DNA from: Symbiodinium natans
Lineage: Eukaryota > Sar > Dinophyceae > Suessiales > Symbiodiniaceae
Direction: 5' to 3'
Length of the DNA stretch: 64,000 nucleotides
NCBI GenBank assembly: GCA_905221605.1
Contig: CAJNDS010002001.1
Span: 611,001-675,000, forward strand
Shown: positions 41,601 through 49,854 of the stretch, piece after piece
How the letters are laid out: every line of letters starts with the position of its first letter
Position numbering within the stretch: position 1 is the stretch's first letter
Program-made: the position numbers and the translations under genes
The notes under the pieces: model-generated
Told to the model about the DNA's origin: nothing
The model's input: the letters and a program-made list of their open reading frames with translations, nothing else
Database searches by the model: none

Positions 41601-41694
41601 GCCCAGGGCTAAGACGCTTTGTAAGCATTGCCTCAAGGATGGCTGGGTGGTGAATGCTGAGTTCCTTGGTGAGGAACGGGCCGCTGGAACGTAA
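35446..41694 (+). CDS. retrotransposon pol polyprotein: protease, C5-MTase-like, integrase, 2OG-Fe(II) oxygenase-like, RT, RNase H
   Basis: Open from 35,446; residues are numbered from the GTG at 35,494 (2,066 codons). Protease: DSGA at 17-20. MTase-like: HLFSG (218), GGPPC with Cys271, MESP with Glu347, KPT at 416. Zinc HHCC at 511-526. Integrase: Asp550, Asp700, Glu736 (exact DD35E), with an acidic insert of about 75 residues after Asp550. Acidic linker about 870-980. Oxygenase-like: HRD at 1099-1101, His1167, Arg1176. RT: LDISKAF (Asp1457) and YVDD (1567-1570). RNase H: Asp1756, Glu1796/1798, Asp1834, Asp1883. After RNase H comes an unusual tail with one membrane-type helix (about 1974-1992) and a C/H cluster (HASSDC ... 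CKHC). RT and integrase residues look intact. MTase and oxygenase calls are motif-level only. Confidence 0.95.
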   Translation, partial: CHVVAEAEGRGVCVLHVARVSDTNECSGMGMLDSGASHPLRSLRPGEQLPQQKVLVSLAVGSREMCITPGGTLVTPEMVDPLVPIGKASALVGLRVQWRGGKCTASHPVLGELRVRDLNGCPCLEKEVALQIIDEMDWCSPKQALKVARMVQGCPNTDNEVAVKASLQSAARTASANEEEFVQACWRFLRWYYGDIPENMLMELLPRGDIAALPFNRHKRRRLARAKRVVVHLFSGKQKWHFPSRDVEVLELDLKKGGDLHNSSVWKYLLHLAAEGKVVAVVGGPPCRTVSRLRGEDGGPPVLRRRCGPERLGLKSLPWPHQELAQKDGVLLLKMLFLYDVAVHSRCGTAEVINGSSVFFGMESPGDPELIGKDFSQNGKTVLSAEDLVDGSQEGLSSPTFWSWPEVKSFCERYGMYAAHFDQGALGHALVKPTTFLVSDMELWESLEQVRVVVPWSATFASTLEERIGQSSIWARWAFGLVKRIRHRLAQWLHESDAEREATVLKKGEREGTLRRLTAEERAFRDHCLRGHIPFRRDCQICVSAAGKERRHLRRKHGDAYTLSLDLAGPYKCSKDAHQQKPRHAVIGVYQFPMLDPNVGRPPEKEEDADEVEDQVADEGAGVGEWLGDAVANFEEEDSAPVEPAPVLEAEVLKIQASEKSWKELRDHLTQPVRMINFVMVEPIVDTQQTTVLSAVQRMMVRLQRHGYPVLRIHSDRAGEFVNARFRSFCETRLIYRTTGDPGVPQTNGRAEACVGLFKRGVRSLLKEARLGPAYWALAARHWSMLRWQKAERELGLKPKALLPFGAQIQVKRRPWELLGPDGTKKGRQWVDRTQPALLLGPCDDLPGGYWVEAQGTAKDPDELVLFPCTTIFSNIKEPPALELEGVVEEQEPSPPEHRLKGKKPALRFADEEGPPLPPPRDPPAHHRLKAKSPASSLRGHVGSLRLLRKRGESPPLEIFEDDMQGLGELEENADVEDNVPGDEYWPTCCSPHENAYLVCKSETAEDGTQLEKEEQKAKSMYERSMYDYVDCEELLEGIVYPKRVNRRGGINNWCTSTRALVLGHYTHGGVCGITKETHRRPWLCRYLTSFVRHHNPEAKFSALQISCNAPVSLHRDSHNEKHCCNYVCGFGDYKDGQLWVEDEKVLEEGAEVVEQSYGKKVLPGKLVDIHWNFMSFFPRKLHGPMPWKGNRVSLTGYTPVFMERLSYKDRCYLLQCKFPLPEPQAEEGEKRKWLKMTLKETSLDDLAEEVDYAVFEAHQWALEEHLSIRRLIAEQECCILDEFHGSANESNEEKGSETREWLVKAKRAEEQLSKFLVKAAQVQQMVQENTALEAAEEVEFLQTKTIPTQEAMQELEKWRESLSDEVASLVKELEVVEPATQEKLDKLAEEPNAPVIEYVPSLVVFTRKQGTGRRRARICACGNFISSTAATEYEGPRSLSRHSLYAPGLDSTTFRCQVRHAAYMVWIIAGLDISKAFLTAPMNRAQREGRLVVVQPPRAAVKLGLCTKEERWIVRKALYGLAASPAAWVEWRDQRLQGMSWVSKDGRAMSFQRSNADPSLFLIMAQEKPEGASKLVGTMGLYVDDFLMAGTMTVLREALEQIRKEWKTSEPEFCGPGCGDGFLKFLGVQIWYRNGSFFLNQEDFVRDLLNRRGYQIDETGKGSNLPMVKETPGEEEEVDIPSLRAAQGAVGEFLWVAIKTRPDLAFCTSQLSLWTSRRPRFVVKKAEEVFRYLAATPTLGLTFGAIATCEKERNEVLRYGRGVKVVESYADASFAAGENEKSHSGAVVVWGDCPVMWATQRQSTVALSTAEAELHASIEGATMIQSCTPIIAALVGTGEESLQKVLYTDPVSTCSIIQYPAGSWRTRHLRIRAAGVRSLVDRGYMVIAHLRGEYMIADLLTKLMSGQVYAKQKALWGLQLLVQGTDLKRASLAMAVMMVAASLQGMATGGEEVSAAGFFCSEEGVCQVANTSTVMVLAQGIEMVINNSDLVAYLVAAIIIWELTWCLFRRLYKWLWIKKVVVIPASATLYTTVGGNCMHASSDCDVLRYSQPRAKTLCKHCLKDGWVVNAEFLGEERAAGT

Positions 41695-41868
41695 ACTTTT
41701 TTCAAGTTCGAGGTGAAGAAATCCTCAATGGTAAGGGATTCGGCCAATGAGCTGAAGGGTCGTCCTGGAAGACGTAAAACCATAATGTGCATTTCAAGCA
41801 GCTGGCTGCTGCCTAAACGGTGGTTTTTGGCCCAGGATCTGCACCTCCAACGTGCCCTAGGAAATCCT

Positions 41869-41881
41869 AGGACAGGGGGAG
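41869..41881 (+). other. polypurine tract
   Basis: AGGACAGGGGGAG directly precedes the 3' LTR; it would prime plus-strand DNA synthesis. Confidence 0.75.
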
Positions 41882-42102
41882 TGCGGAGCTGCTGCTGGTA
41901 TTGTAGAAAAGAGTTAGTGTTGGGAGTTGGAAGGGTTAATGAACCCGGAAAACATGTTTGGCTCAAGACTGGGCCATGTGCCTGGTAGTAAAAGGTGAGT
42001 GCCCTGCGGTTTGGGTTTGTTGTGTGGTTGATCCAGGGAAATCAAGGGTTTCTGTTGGGGTTGACTGTTTGGTTTCTCGTCCCCCTTCGGTTTCCACCCG
42101 TA
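41882..42102 (+). repeat. 3' long terminal repeat
   Basis: Offset 9,684 bp from the 5' copy with one mismatch in 221. CCCTAAA units follow directly. Confidence 0.96.
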
Positions 42103-43022
42103 CCCTAAACCCTAAACCCTAAACCCTAAACCTAGACTCTGGATCCCATGCGCGGCGCAAACGCGCTCGTGGCCCTGCGGGTACCTTGGGGACGCAGAAT
42201 TTTGGTAGGGTTCAGGGCTTAGGGCTTAGGGCTTTGGGGTTTAGGGTTTAGGGCTTTGGGGTTTAGGGTTTAGGGTCTGGGGTTTGGGGTTTAGGGTCCT
42301 TAACTGCAGTTCATTCCTGTTTTTTGTCGGGGGGGGGGGGGGGGGGTTGCCGTTTAGGCCTTACGGTTTTGGGGTTTGGGTGTGGCTGTGAAGGGGGGTG
42401 TGGGAGCTTCATGGTTGGTATGGGATTGTCGTCAAGGGTATGAGATCCCAGCTTTTTGGTTCATTTAACCGTAAAATGGACACCTCAGGCTTTAAAGGCT
42501 CTAAAGAGGGAGGGGGGGGGGGGGCTCTTGCTAAACTAAGTATATCTATGAGGGACCGATTTTGGGTTTTAGGGTCTAGGGTTTAGGGTAGCCGCGGGTA
42601 GCCTAACTTCTACTCATTCGAACCCATCACCCTGGTCTTTGGGAGGCCTCACAAAGATTCGTCAATATGATGCATCATCACAGAATATGTGGGTACAAGC
42701 GATCACTCCCTATACGAGTACAAGCATGGCAAGGGCCTACCCTGCAATCACTACATCCAGAACCCTAAACCCTAATCAATCTACTTATAGCCAGGGGGTC
42801 CATCCTCGTACTATAGGTTCTTAGCCTTTGAAATGATTCCAGGGAAAGAAAATATGCTCTTGAGGGGGGGGGGTCTCCTTCCAGTACAGACATGAACCCT
42901 AAACCAAAAATCAAAAAGAAGTACACCCTAACCCCAAACCCCAAACCCTTAAGCCAAAACCCCAATCCCCAAACCCTAAAACTTCAACATCCCACAAGGA
43001 GCCTTAAACTCAACACCTTGCA

Positions 43023-43117
43023 AACCCTAAACCCTAAACCCTAAACCCTAAACCCTAAACCCTAAACCCTAAACCCTAAACCCTAAACCCTAAACCCTAA
43101 ACCCTAAACCCTAAACC
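43023..43117. repeat. CCCTAAA array
   Basis: Thirteen perfect heptamers. Confidence 0.96.
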
Positions 43118-43189
43118 GAGCTCAGTCTTTCCACCTCAGAGGCCCGAAGCATGGTCTCGCTTTTTGCTGCTCATAAAGCATGCTTTCTA

Positions 43190-43306
43190 GGCTGCCCAGT
43201 AACCTAGGCTTAAAAGGGTGCCCCTTTTTTGCTTAAAGGGGTTTATAAGGGAACCTAAACCCCCCAAAAAAAGGGAATAAGGGTACTACAGGGCATGCTT
43301 TTCAAG
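43190..43306. mobile_element. family C short element, copy
   Basis: CCCAGTAACCTAGGCTTAAAAGG at the left and GGGAATAAGGGTACTACAGGG at the right, with TTTATAAGGGAACC inside. Same plan as 54.55 kb; a further likely copy is at 47,868-47,978. Confidence 0.55.
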
Positions 43307-44666
43307 GCCCGGCTCCTAAAAAAAACAAGCTACACACCCGGGTTTAGGGCTTGGGGTGCAGGGCTTAGGGTGAAGCAAAAGATAGCCAGAATGCCCTGAT
43401 GTCCGAATTTCCCTAAACCTAAACCTAAAACCCCCATGCCCTTCAACCTTGCAACATCACCCCTACCACCCCCACCCCCCCCCCCACCCCCTAGACCCTC
43501 TTTCCTACTTACCTAGGGGACTCAGGGTTTAGAATATTTAGAATATCGGGGGTTTCGGGTTTAGGGCGTCAAACGCCAGAGCGCCTCATTCCAAACGACC
43601 TGGAATATACTCGAGGAGTAAGGGTTTTGCCAAAATAGGGTTACCTTTTGTGGGGTTCGTAGAGTTAGGATTACCGTGCTTTGCGGTATAAAGGGCGGCA
43701 GCCTATTCGGGAACATGCACATACAGTTTGAGGAACTATTCAATCTTCCTTCGCCACATAGCCAATCTTCCTGAAAGGGTGTTGGGTAGTGGGCTCTCTA
43801 GAGGATTGTGGGTGCGCTAAGGTTTAGGCTTTAGGGCTTGCGGGCGCGAAGAAGTGGAACCCACTACAATCCTAAGCCACCTAACTAAACCCCACCCTAG
43901 CCCGAACTCTCAAACCCTAATCCCGAAAACACTCAACCCTAAAAGGGGCTTAGAAGGGAACGTAAACCCCCGAGAAGAAGGGAAAAGGGCACTACGGGGG
44001 AAACCCTAAACCCTAAACCCCTTGTCCCCTTGCTTCTGCTCCGGGCATTTCGTGGTCTCGGCGCCCACACATTGGAAGCAGGTGAATAGGTGATACGGGT
44101 CATACTTCCTTAGCTGCTCTTGGCGTCCCCCTTTTGGGTTTAGGGTTTAGGGTTCAGCATCTCAAGTTCGAGCATTTACTAGGCCAGCAGTGTGTGTAGG
44201 CAACGGAAAAAAACCCACCCACCCAGAGAATCCCAAAACATTAAGAAAATAAAAAGTTTACATTTCTCATCAGCAAGCCCTGTCCTCCAACCTCCCTCTG
44301 TCATGGAGCATCCTACCCACGAACCATTTCATCGGCCCCCATAGAGGGGCGGGACTTGAAATCCTGAAGCCGGTGAAGGCTCGGTTTTGGTCAAAAATCC
44401 AGAAAACGAGAGACCACCCAGAGCCGTCGATTTCAGTACTAAAAAATCGCATTTTTACTTGGGACCCGGGCCGATCCTGGGGTCCCCCTCATTTTGGGTG
44501 TTTTTGGAGGCAAACTTTCCCTCTCAAGGGGGGGTCGGAGTTTGAGGCAAGGGGGGGTCTCAGAAGACTATTTTGCCTTTAAAATTGAAAAATACGACCC
44601 CCCCTTGACCAAAATTAGGCTGTGAAAAGGTCGCGGGGGCGGCCCTTCATCAGAATTGAGGGTTAA

Positions 44667-44755
44667 AAACCCTGAAAGACCCTGAAAAACATTGAAAAAC
44701 CATAAAAAACACTGAAAAACTCTGAAAAACCTTGAAAAACCTTGAAAAAGCCAAG
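44667..44755. repeat. short tandem repeat (CTGAAAAAC type)
   Basis: About eight copies of a 9-11 bp unit such as CTTGAAAAAC, running straight into the GC-rich satellite. Confidence 0.9.
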
Positions 44756-45583
44756 GCCCGCACGCGCGCGGGGGCCAGGACAAAGGCCAGACCCTTGAGT
44801 GCCCAACAGGGCCGGTCGATCTGGAAGGGCCAAGGCCAAGGCCTCCCGCGCGCGGGCCAGGACAAGGCCAGACACCCTTGACTGCCCACCAACAGGGCCG
44901 GTCGACCTGGAAGGGCCAAAACCAAGGCCAAGGCCGCCCGCGCGCGGGCCAGGACAAGGCCAGACCCTTGAGTGCCCAACAGGGCCGGTCGATCTGGAAG
45001 GGCCAAAACCAAGGCCGCCCGCGCGCGGGCCAGGACAAGGCCAGACCCTTGAGTGCCCAACAGGGCCGGTCGATCTGGAATGGCCAAGGCCAAGGCCAAG
45101 GCCGCCCGCGCGCGGGCCAGGACAAGGCCAGACCCTTGAGCGCCCAACAGGGCCGGTCGATCTGGAAGGGCCAAAAGGCCAAGGCCGCCCGCGCGCGGGC
45201 CAGGACAAGGCCAGACCCCCTTGAGTGCCCAACAGGGCCGGTCGATCTGGAAGGGCCCAAACCAAGGCCAAGGCCGCCCGCGCGCGGGCCAGGACAAGGC
45301 CAGACCCTTGAGTGCCCAACAGGGCCGGTCGATCTGGAAGGGCCAAAACCAAGGCCCCGCCCGCGCGCGGGCCAGGACAAGGCCAGACCCCCTTAGTGCC
45401 CAACAGGGCCGGTCGATCTGGAAGGGCCAAAACCAAGGCCAAGGCCGCTCGCGCGCGGGCCAGGACAAGGCCAGACCCTTGAGTGCCCAACAGGGCCGGT
45501 CGATCTGGAAGGCCAAGGCCGCCCACGCGCGGGCCAGGACAAGGCCAGACCCCCTTGAGTGCCCAACAGGGCCACTCGATTTT
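44756..45583. repeat. GC-rich satellite, about ten units of 76-87 bp
   Basis: The phrase CCAACAGGGCCGGTCGA occurs at 44,803, 44,889, 44,976, 45,057, 45,144, 45,229, 45,316, 45,400 and 45,487, and degenerates in the last unit at 45,563. Each unit also has CCCGCGCGCGGGCCAGGACA. Spacing differences are mostly gain or loss of the CCAAGG hexamer. Five or more frames are open over hundreds of codons on both strands; these are not genes. Confidence 0.97.
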
Positions 45584-45659
45584 CTGACTATAGGGTTTAA
45601 ATATATATAGGTAAGAGAGGTTTAGGGTTTAGGGTTTAGGGTTTAGGGTTTAGGGTTTA

Positions 45660-45754
45660 GGGATGTTCCCCTTATACTAGGAGTCCTTCATAGGGATTCT
45701 AGTACCCCCTATTAGAATCCCTATGAAGGACAGTTAGTATAAGGGGAACATCCC
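45660..45754. mobile_element. family B near-perfect palindrome, copy 1
   Basis: Arms of about 45 bp starting GGGATGTTCCCCTTATACTA pair with only about four mismatches, around a short C-rich loop. The whole unit is 95 bp. It directly follows a TTTAGGG array. Confidence 0.88.
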
Positions 45755-46420
45755 AATTTGGAGCCCTTAAGGAAATATGCGGGATTGCCAAAAATGAATA
45801 TCAGGGATTCCAATTTCAAAAGGCTCCGCAATATTCTATTCGCTGATTTTCTTTTGGTTGGGACACCGGGGGTGGGGTGAAGACCGGACGGAGGGGAGGG
45901 GAGGGGAGGAGAGGGGAGGGGAGGGGAGGTTGATTGGGGATGTATATATCTATAGAGAGCGGTTTTTCGGGGCGGAGGGGGTTCATGTAACGGCGGGGTT
46001 GGAGGACCGAAAGACAGAGGACCAGAAGACCCTAAACCCTAAACCCAAAACCCTAAACCCTTAAGACCCAGAAGACGGACAGCCGGAAGAGCAGGAGCAG
46101 GGGAATGGACCAGGAGACAGGAGAAGCAGGGAACCGGAAGAGGGGAGGAAGAAACAAAAGCATCCAAACAACACGATTTTGCTTCGAACATTCCCACCCT
46201 CTTTGGGTAGAGATACTCTGGCGTTGGGCACTCCAGGGATACTCTGGGGTTGGGCACTCCAGGGGGCACTCTGGGACACTCTGAAATTGGGCACTCCACC
46301 AACACTCTGACTCCGGGGACACCAAGGGGTTGGGCACCCTGGGGTTGGGCGAGAAGCAGACCGGGCGAGGAGAAGAGTCGAGTTTAAAATCTAACAGCCC
46401 CACACCGAGGGTGGGGAAAA

Positions 46421-46529
46421 CTATACTGACAAGCCATAAATGGGGGCTTGGGTGAGTTTACCGTCCAGCTTCTTCTTCACGGGAAGGAGCTGTGGATAGT
46501 TCGCTCCCCAGTACCTTACCGACTGAGTT
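46421..46529 (-). CDS. FAD-linked oxidase, last exon found (BBE domain end)
   Basis: After CCTTGCAG| it completes an Arg codon and reads TQSVRYWGANYPQLLPVKKK, then LDG. YWGxNYxxLxxVKxKxD is the C-terminal signature of berberine-bridge-type FAD oxidases. The frame runs on to a stop at 46,421-46,423; a GT donor after LDG is an alternative, in which case a further exon exists and I have not found it. Confidence 0.85.
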
Positions 46530-46565
46530 CTGCAAGGAGGAAAAGGCCAGCCCTTAAGTGCTACA

Positions 46566-46648
46566 GAGGGTTTAGGGTTTAGGGTTTAGGGTTTAGGGTT
46601 TAGGGTTTAGGGTTTAGGGTTTAGGGTTTAGGGTTTAGGGTTTAGGGA
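46566..46648. repeat. TTTAGGG array inside the FAD oxidase intron
   Basis: Eleven or so perfect heptamers between two exons that join in phase, so the array is transcribed as intron. Confidence 0.96.
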
Positions 46649-46724
46649 TAAACTACCCCCCCCCCCACCCCCGCCCAAAAAAAAAGAAGTCAAAGGCTAT
46701 GTGCGCAGCACTTGCTGGAGGTAC

Positions 46725-46927
46725 CTGTCTTGCCAGTTCTCCTCAGAATAGTCGCCCTCGTTCAGGTACCCGCCCATGCCCCCCAACACCTCATCAACGG
46801 CTTGCTTCGCAGCTCTGAAGGTTTTCCAGATGTGAATGTCGATCTGCTCCCCAGGCTCCACGATTTTGGGTCTTTTGAAGCCGGTAAGCCAGTCAAACTT
46901 CAGTGTGGCGATCGCCTCGTGGCTGGT
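46725..46927 (-). CDS. FAD-linked oxidase exon with BBE motif GGYLNEGDYSEENWQ
   Basis: Reads TSHEAIATLKFDWLTGFKRP and further to GGMGGYLNEGDYSEENWQ. The family has GxYxNExDxxExxWQxxYxGxNY, and the join to the next exon is in phase (CAG|GT donor, split Arg). The intron after it (46,530-46,724) contains an 11-unit telomere-like array and C/A homopolymer runs, so an array demonstrably lies inside an intron here. The enzyme would be a covalently flavinylated oxidase; substrate unknown. Confidence 0.88.
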
Positions 46928-47034
46928 CTTAGGAGGGTAGTTACAAGTTAAAACTTTTTAGCTGCCTTACGAAGAAACCCCAATAAACCCAAAAAGCCTT
47001 AGGATCTAAAGTTACAGGAAAGCACCACAAAGGC
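46928..47034 (-). mobile_element. family H element acting as a GC-AG intron (copy 2)
   Basis: Removing these 107 bp joins HPHVHK to TSHEAIATL in frame, with GC at the donor (CACAAG|GCCTTT) and AG at the acceptor (CCTAAG|ACC). All but the outermost bases are the family H repeat found also at 25,464, 49,987 and 53,110, always in this orientation. AAG stands at both exon edges. Confidence 0.85.
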
Positions 47035-47145
47035 CTTGTGCACGTGCGGGTGCACGGAGGTTGCGTTGACGTGGTTGATGGCCGCCTTCGAGCCTCCGAG
47101 GACGTAGTTCAGCGAAAAGACCACCCCGTTCCTTGACCGGCTGAG
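47035..47145 (-). CDS. FAD-linked oxidase exon: LNYVLGG...ATSVHPHVHK
   Basis: Thirty-seven codons from the acceptor CTCGACAG|: LSRSRNGVVFSLNYVLGGSK and on to NATSVHPHVHK. The family has a NxxxGGxxxxxxxxxTAxxHR region just before the BBE domain. Phase 0 at both ends. Confidence 0.78.
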
Positions 47146-47249
47146 CTGTCGAGGAAACAAGAGGTCCAGGGTTTGGGGATTAGGGCTTAGGACCTTGAGG
47201 TTTTCAGGAGAGTTTAGGCAACAACAAAGTTTTAAGTGTTCCCAGCCAA

Positions 47250-47372
47250 TAACTTAGTTGTCCAGGAACCTGGGGGAATTAAAGGTTAACCCGTGGGATT
47301 TTGATAGCAATTCGAATACCCCCCCCCCCCCCCCCAAAAAAAAAAAAAAGAAGAGTTAAAGGCTACCTACTC
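47250..47372. mobile_element. family F short repeat, copy 3
   Basis: TTAGTTGTCCAGGAACC and GGTTAACCCGTGGGATT, then a C/A homopolymer interruption and AGTTAAAGGCTACCTACTC. Confidence 0.6.
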
Positions 47373-47595
47373 TAAACCCAAAACCCTAGACCCTAAACCC
47401 TAAACCTTGAAGCCCTAAAACCTAAAACCTAAACCCTATACCACAACAAAGTTTTAAGTCTTCCAAGCCGATAAGGTTCCAATCTGGGGAGTAGCCCTAA
47501 ACCCTAAACCCAATCTCGGGAAGGTAGCCCTAAACCCGAATCCCTAAACCCTAAACCCTTTGAACCCAAAACTCTACTACTAAGACAAGGTTCCA

Positions 47596-47682
47596 ATCTG
47601 GGGACGGTGCAACGGCCGCTGCGGCCTTGGCCGCCTGGACCAAGGCGCGGATGAGCCGCGCCGGTTCAAATTTCAAGTGGTG
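47596..47682 (-). CDS. possible exon, FEPARLIRALVQAAKAA
   Basis: An amphipathic, Ala-rich open stretch on the oxidase strand. It could be an upstream exon of the same gene; nothing diagnostic. Confidence 0.25.
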
Positions 47683-47999
47683 CCTTGGGGGTTTCGGGTT
47701 TGGGTTTAGGGTTTAGGGTTTAGGGCTTAGGGCTTAGGGTTTAGGGTTTGGCGTTTCGGGTTTGGGGTTTGGGGTTTGGGGTTTAGGTTTTGGGTGCAGC
47801 GCGTGAATGCTTGAAAGGACCATGGATCAGGGTGTACAGACTTTCATATACTAGACCCATCAGTCACCTTGGGAAGAAGAAGGGTGCCCTTGTTGGTTAG
47901 AAGGGGTTGTGAGGGAACCTAACTAAACTGACCTAAACCCTAACAAAAAGGGAATAAAGGCCCACTCCGGGTCTTATAGCATAAGGATGCCGGTGGCAT

Positions 48000-48260
48000 T
48001 TATAAGGGTGTCCGTGCGTGGTCGAGGTGCGGAAGCACGTAACGGGTCATTGACGCAACGTGGTAGGACGATGCCATCTTTCTCATCCATTCAGGCTCCA
48101 CACCCGGTGCTCCGTTCGGACTTCCCTCGTACGAGCTGAGGTCGTTGAAAACAGCGTCCTCTGTGCAATTCAGCCCCTTGAAAAAATCGAAGCCTGCAAT
48201 GATCTTCTGGCAGTCCTTCGGGAACAATTGAAAGCTCGTGATCCCAGATGCCAAGAAACC
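48000..48260 (-). CDS. unrecognised exon upstream of the oxidase
   Basis: Open after a possible GACTGCCAG| acceptor: KIIAGFDFFKGLNCTEDAVF and further to EPEWMRKMASSYHVASM. Protein-like and on the oxidase strand, but I cannot place it in the FAD-oxidase fold. The longer frame around it includes an artefact of a C/A homopolymer tract. Confidence 0.4.
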   Translation of the reverse strand, partial: GFLASGITSFQLFPKDCQKIIAGFDFFKGLNCTEDAVFNDLSSYEGSPNGAPGVEPEWMRKMASSYHVASMTRYVLPHLDHARTPL

Positions 48261-48430
48261 AGGATTTGAGTAAGGAACGCTACGACCCCCCCCCCCCCCA
48301 AAAAAAAAAAAAAAAAAAATGATGTTGCACCCCCAACCCCAAATCCCAAACCCTCGCCGGTTTATTGGGTTTATGGGGTTTATTGGGGTTACAGGGTTTA
48401 TAGAGCTCATGAGGATTGTGGGGCATGTGG

Positions 48431-48587
48431 GCTTTATAGGTTCTCCGACCGTCCTCCGTGGGAAGGTTCACGTAGGTCAGAAGCACAAAAATGCCCCGCG
48501 TGCCACCCGGAAACGTGAGGATCCCGCCCCAGTGGTGGGTCAGGTCGAGATCCAACACCGCCTCATGGCCGGGCACAGGGTGCCTAA
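48431..48587 (-). CDS. unrecognised exon, PVPGHEAVLDLDLTHHWGG
   Basis: The minus strand reads PVPGHEAVLDLDLTHHWGG, then ILTFPGGTRGIFVLL. Upstream is a CCCTAAA block whose minus-strand TTTAG| provides a plausible acceptor. Family unknown. Confidence 0.4.
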
Positions 48588-48870
48588 ACCCTAAACCCTA
48601 AACCCTAAAGCCCACACCCAAGGTTAGGCAGTTCAAGGGCCCTTACCACTCTACTTGCAACTCGAAATCCTTTCGCGCAGCAATCTCCTGGGTACAGATG
48701 TGACCGAGGAACCGCAGACCTTACTGCAAACCACATATTAGGCGGGTTATTTGGGATACTACACTGACTATACCCCACCAAAAGAAGGCCCAAAGAAGCA
48801 CTATCCGTGTGGGCCTCTCTCTGGGAACGGGTAGCTAGTGTGGATGGTATGGGATCTCACAGCCCGGAAC

Positions 48871-48995
48871 CAACAACCTGAGGCGTACGGCCGTGCCTTG
48901 TACCATGAGAAGAAGCTTTGCAAGCTCATGTGCATGTCGCCAGGCACGTCGCCCAGAACTTTGCCGGACACCTCTGGAGCAATGCGGGTTCCCCT
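48871..48995 (-). CDS. unrecognised exon preceded by telomere-like units
   Basis: Following GGTTTAG| the frame reads GTRIAPEVSGKVLGDVPGDM, then HMSLQSFFSWYKARPYASG. The acceptor AG would come from a TTTAGGG-type unit. No family recognised. Confidence 0.4.
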
Positions 48996-49264
48996 AAACC
49001 CGAAACCCGACGCTCGAAATAGCGACCGAAAGGAAGCCTTTTAAATAACCTAAGCGAGGTTGCCCTGGCTAAAACCTGGTTTACCTGACCCCAAACCCTA
49101 CCTACAAACCCTATTCCCGATAAACCCTACAAAGCCGAGATTTAAAAAAAAAAAAAAACACCTGCAAACCCCATACACCCCATAAACCCTAACTAACCCA
49201 TTAAACCCTGAACCCCTCTTGTTCAGTTCGCTTTGCCTTTAGGAAACCCTAAGCCTTGAACCCA

Positions 49265-49355
49265 AAACCCTAAACCCTAAACCCTAAACCCCAAACCCCA
49301 AACCCTAAACCCTAAACCCCAAACCCTAACCCTAAACCCTAAACCCTAAACCGGG
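49265..49355. repeat. CCCTAAA/CCCCAAA array
   Basis: About 12 units. Confidence 0.93.
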
Positions 49356-49442
49356 CAGGCCTTGGGCAGGTCAAAGGTGCGGTAGGTGAACTTCCTGGCT
49401 TTAGGGTTTAGGGTTCAGGGTTTAGGGTTTAGGTGAGGGTGT

Positions 49443-49562
49443 ACTGTAAACTCCAGAAAGTTGGAACATGGTTTAAGGATGATGAGAGCTGGGACTCCTT
49501 CTAGTACTCCTTTTGGTGGTATGGGGGTAAAGATGTGCCAACGCTTTGGAGTTTACTGCAGG
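49443..49562. mobile_element. short element with CTGTAAACTCCA inverted ends
   Basis: CTGTAAACTCCAGAAAGTTGG at the left pairs with CCAACGCTTTGGAGTTTACTGCAG at the right. A related end, TGGAGTTTACTATAC, occurs at 12,008. Confidence 0.65.
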
Positions 49563-49757
49563 GTGTAGGGTTTTAGGCTTTCTGGTTCAGGCTTTCGGTT
49601 TTTAGGAGCGGGTTTCGGGTGTGGGGCTCTAACCCTAAACCCGAAACCCTAAACCCTAAACCCTGGGGATATGTGTGGGCGTAAATGAAGCTGCATATGT
49701 TCTGAGTAGGATGACTCACTGCCCCTGGTAGCTTAAAACCCTAGCCCTGAGGCCTTT

Positions 49758-49854
49758 TGGTCCATGTATCTCATTGTTATACACGTGGGCCCCAAAATCC
49801 CTAAATAGGAGGTACTTTAAGGCCCAAGTATTCCTTATTTTGGTACATGGACCC
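49758..49854. mobile_element. family E short inverted-repeat element, copy 2 (opposite orientation)
   Basis: GGTCCATGTATCTCATT at the left and TTGGTACATGGACCC at the right. The internal order is the reverse complement of copies 1 and 3. Confidence 0.75.

Larger units (their letters stand above)
32198..42102 (+). mobile_element. Ty1/copia LTR retrotransposon, full length, recent
   Basis: A 9,905-bp element with 221-bp LTRs, a half-tRNA primer site, gag-like frames with zinc fingers, and a pol frame ordered protease, methyltransferase-like, integrase, oxygenase-like, reverse transcriptase, RNase H (copia order, integrase before RT). The 5-bp sequence CCCTA precedes it (32,193-32,197) and follows it (42,103-42,107), as expected for a target duplication, although in a CCCTAAA array this could be coincidence. 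The LTRs differ at one position, so insertion was recent. The gag half needs three changes of reading frame; the 6.2-kb pol frame is intact. No telomere-like unit has invaded it, in contrast to everything around it. Confidence 0.97.
42103..46420. other. repeat-rich region without recognised genes
   Basis: Holds the rest of the split CCCTAAA array (42,103-42,135), a CCCTAAA array at 43,023-43,117, a family C copy at 43,190-43,306, G and C homopolymer runs, the satellite described below, the B1 palindrome, a (GGGGA)n tract at 45,893-45,925, and a GGGCACTCC-based irregular repeat at 46,210-46,350. Confidence 0.6.

Noticed and set aside
44568-45610. Long overlapping open frames on both strands over the GC-rich satellite
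   Set aside because: Five or more frames are open because the unit lacks stop codons and several unit lengths are multiples of three; the peptides merely repeat RPCWALKG-like phrases.
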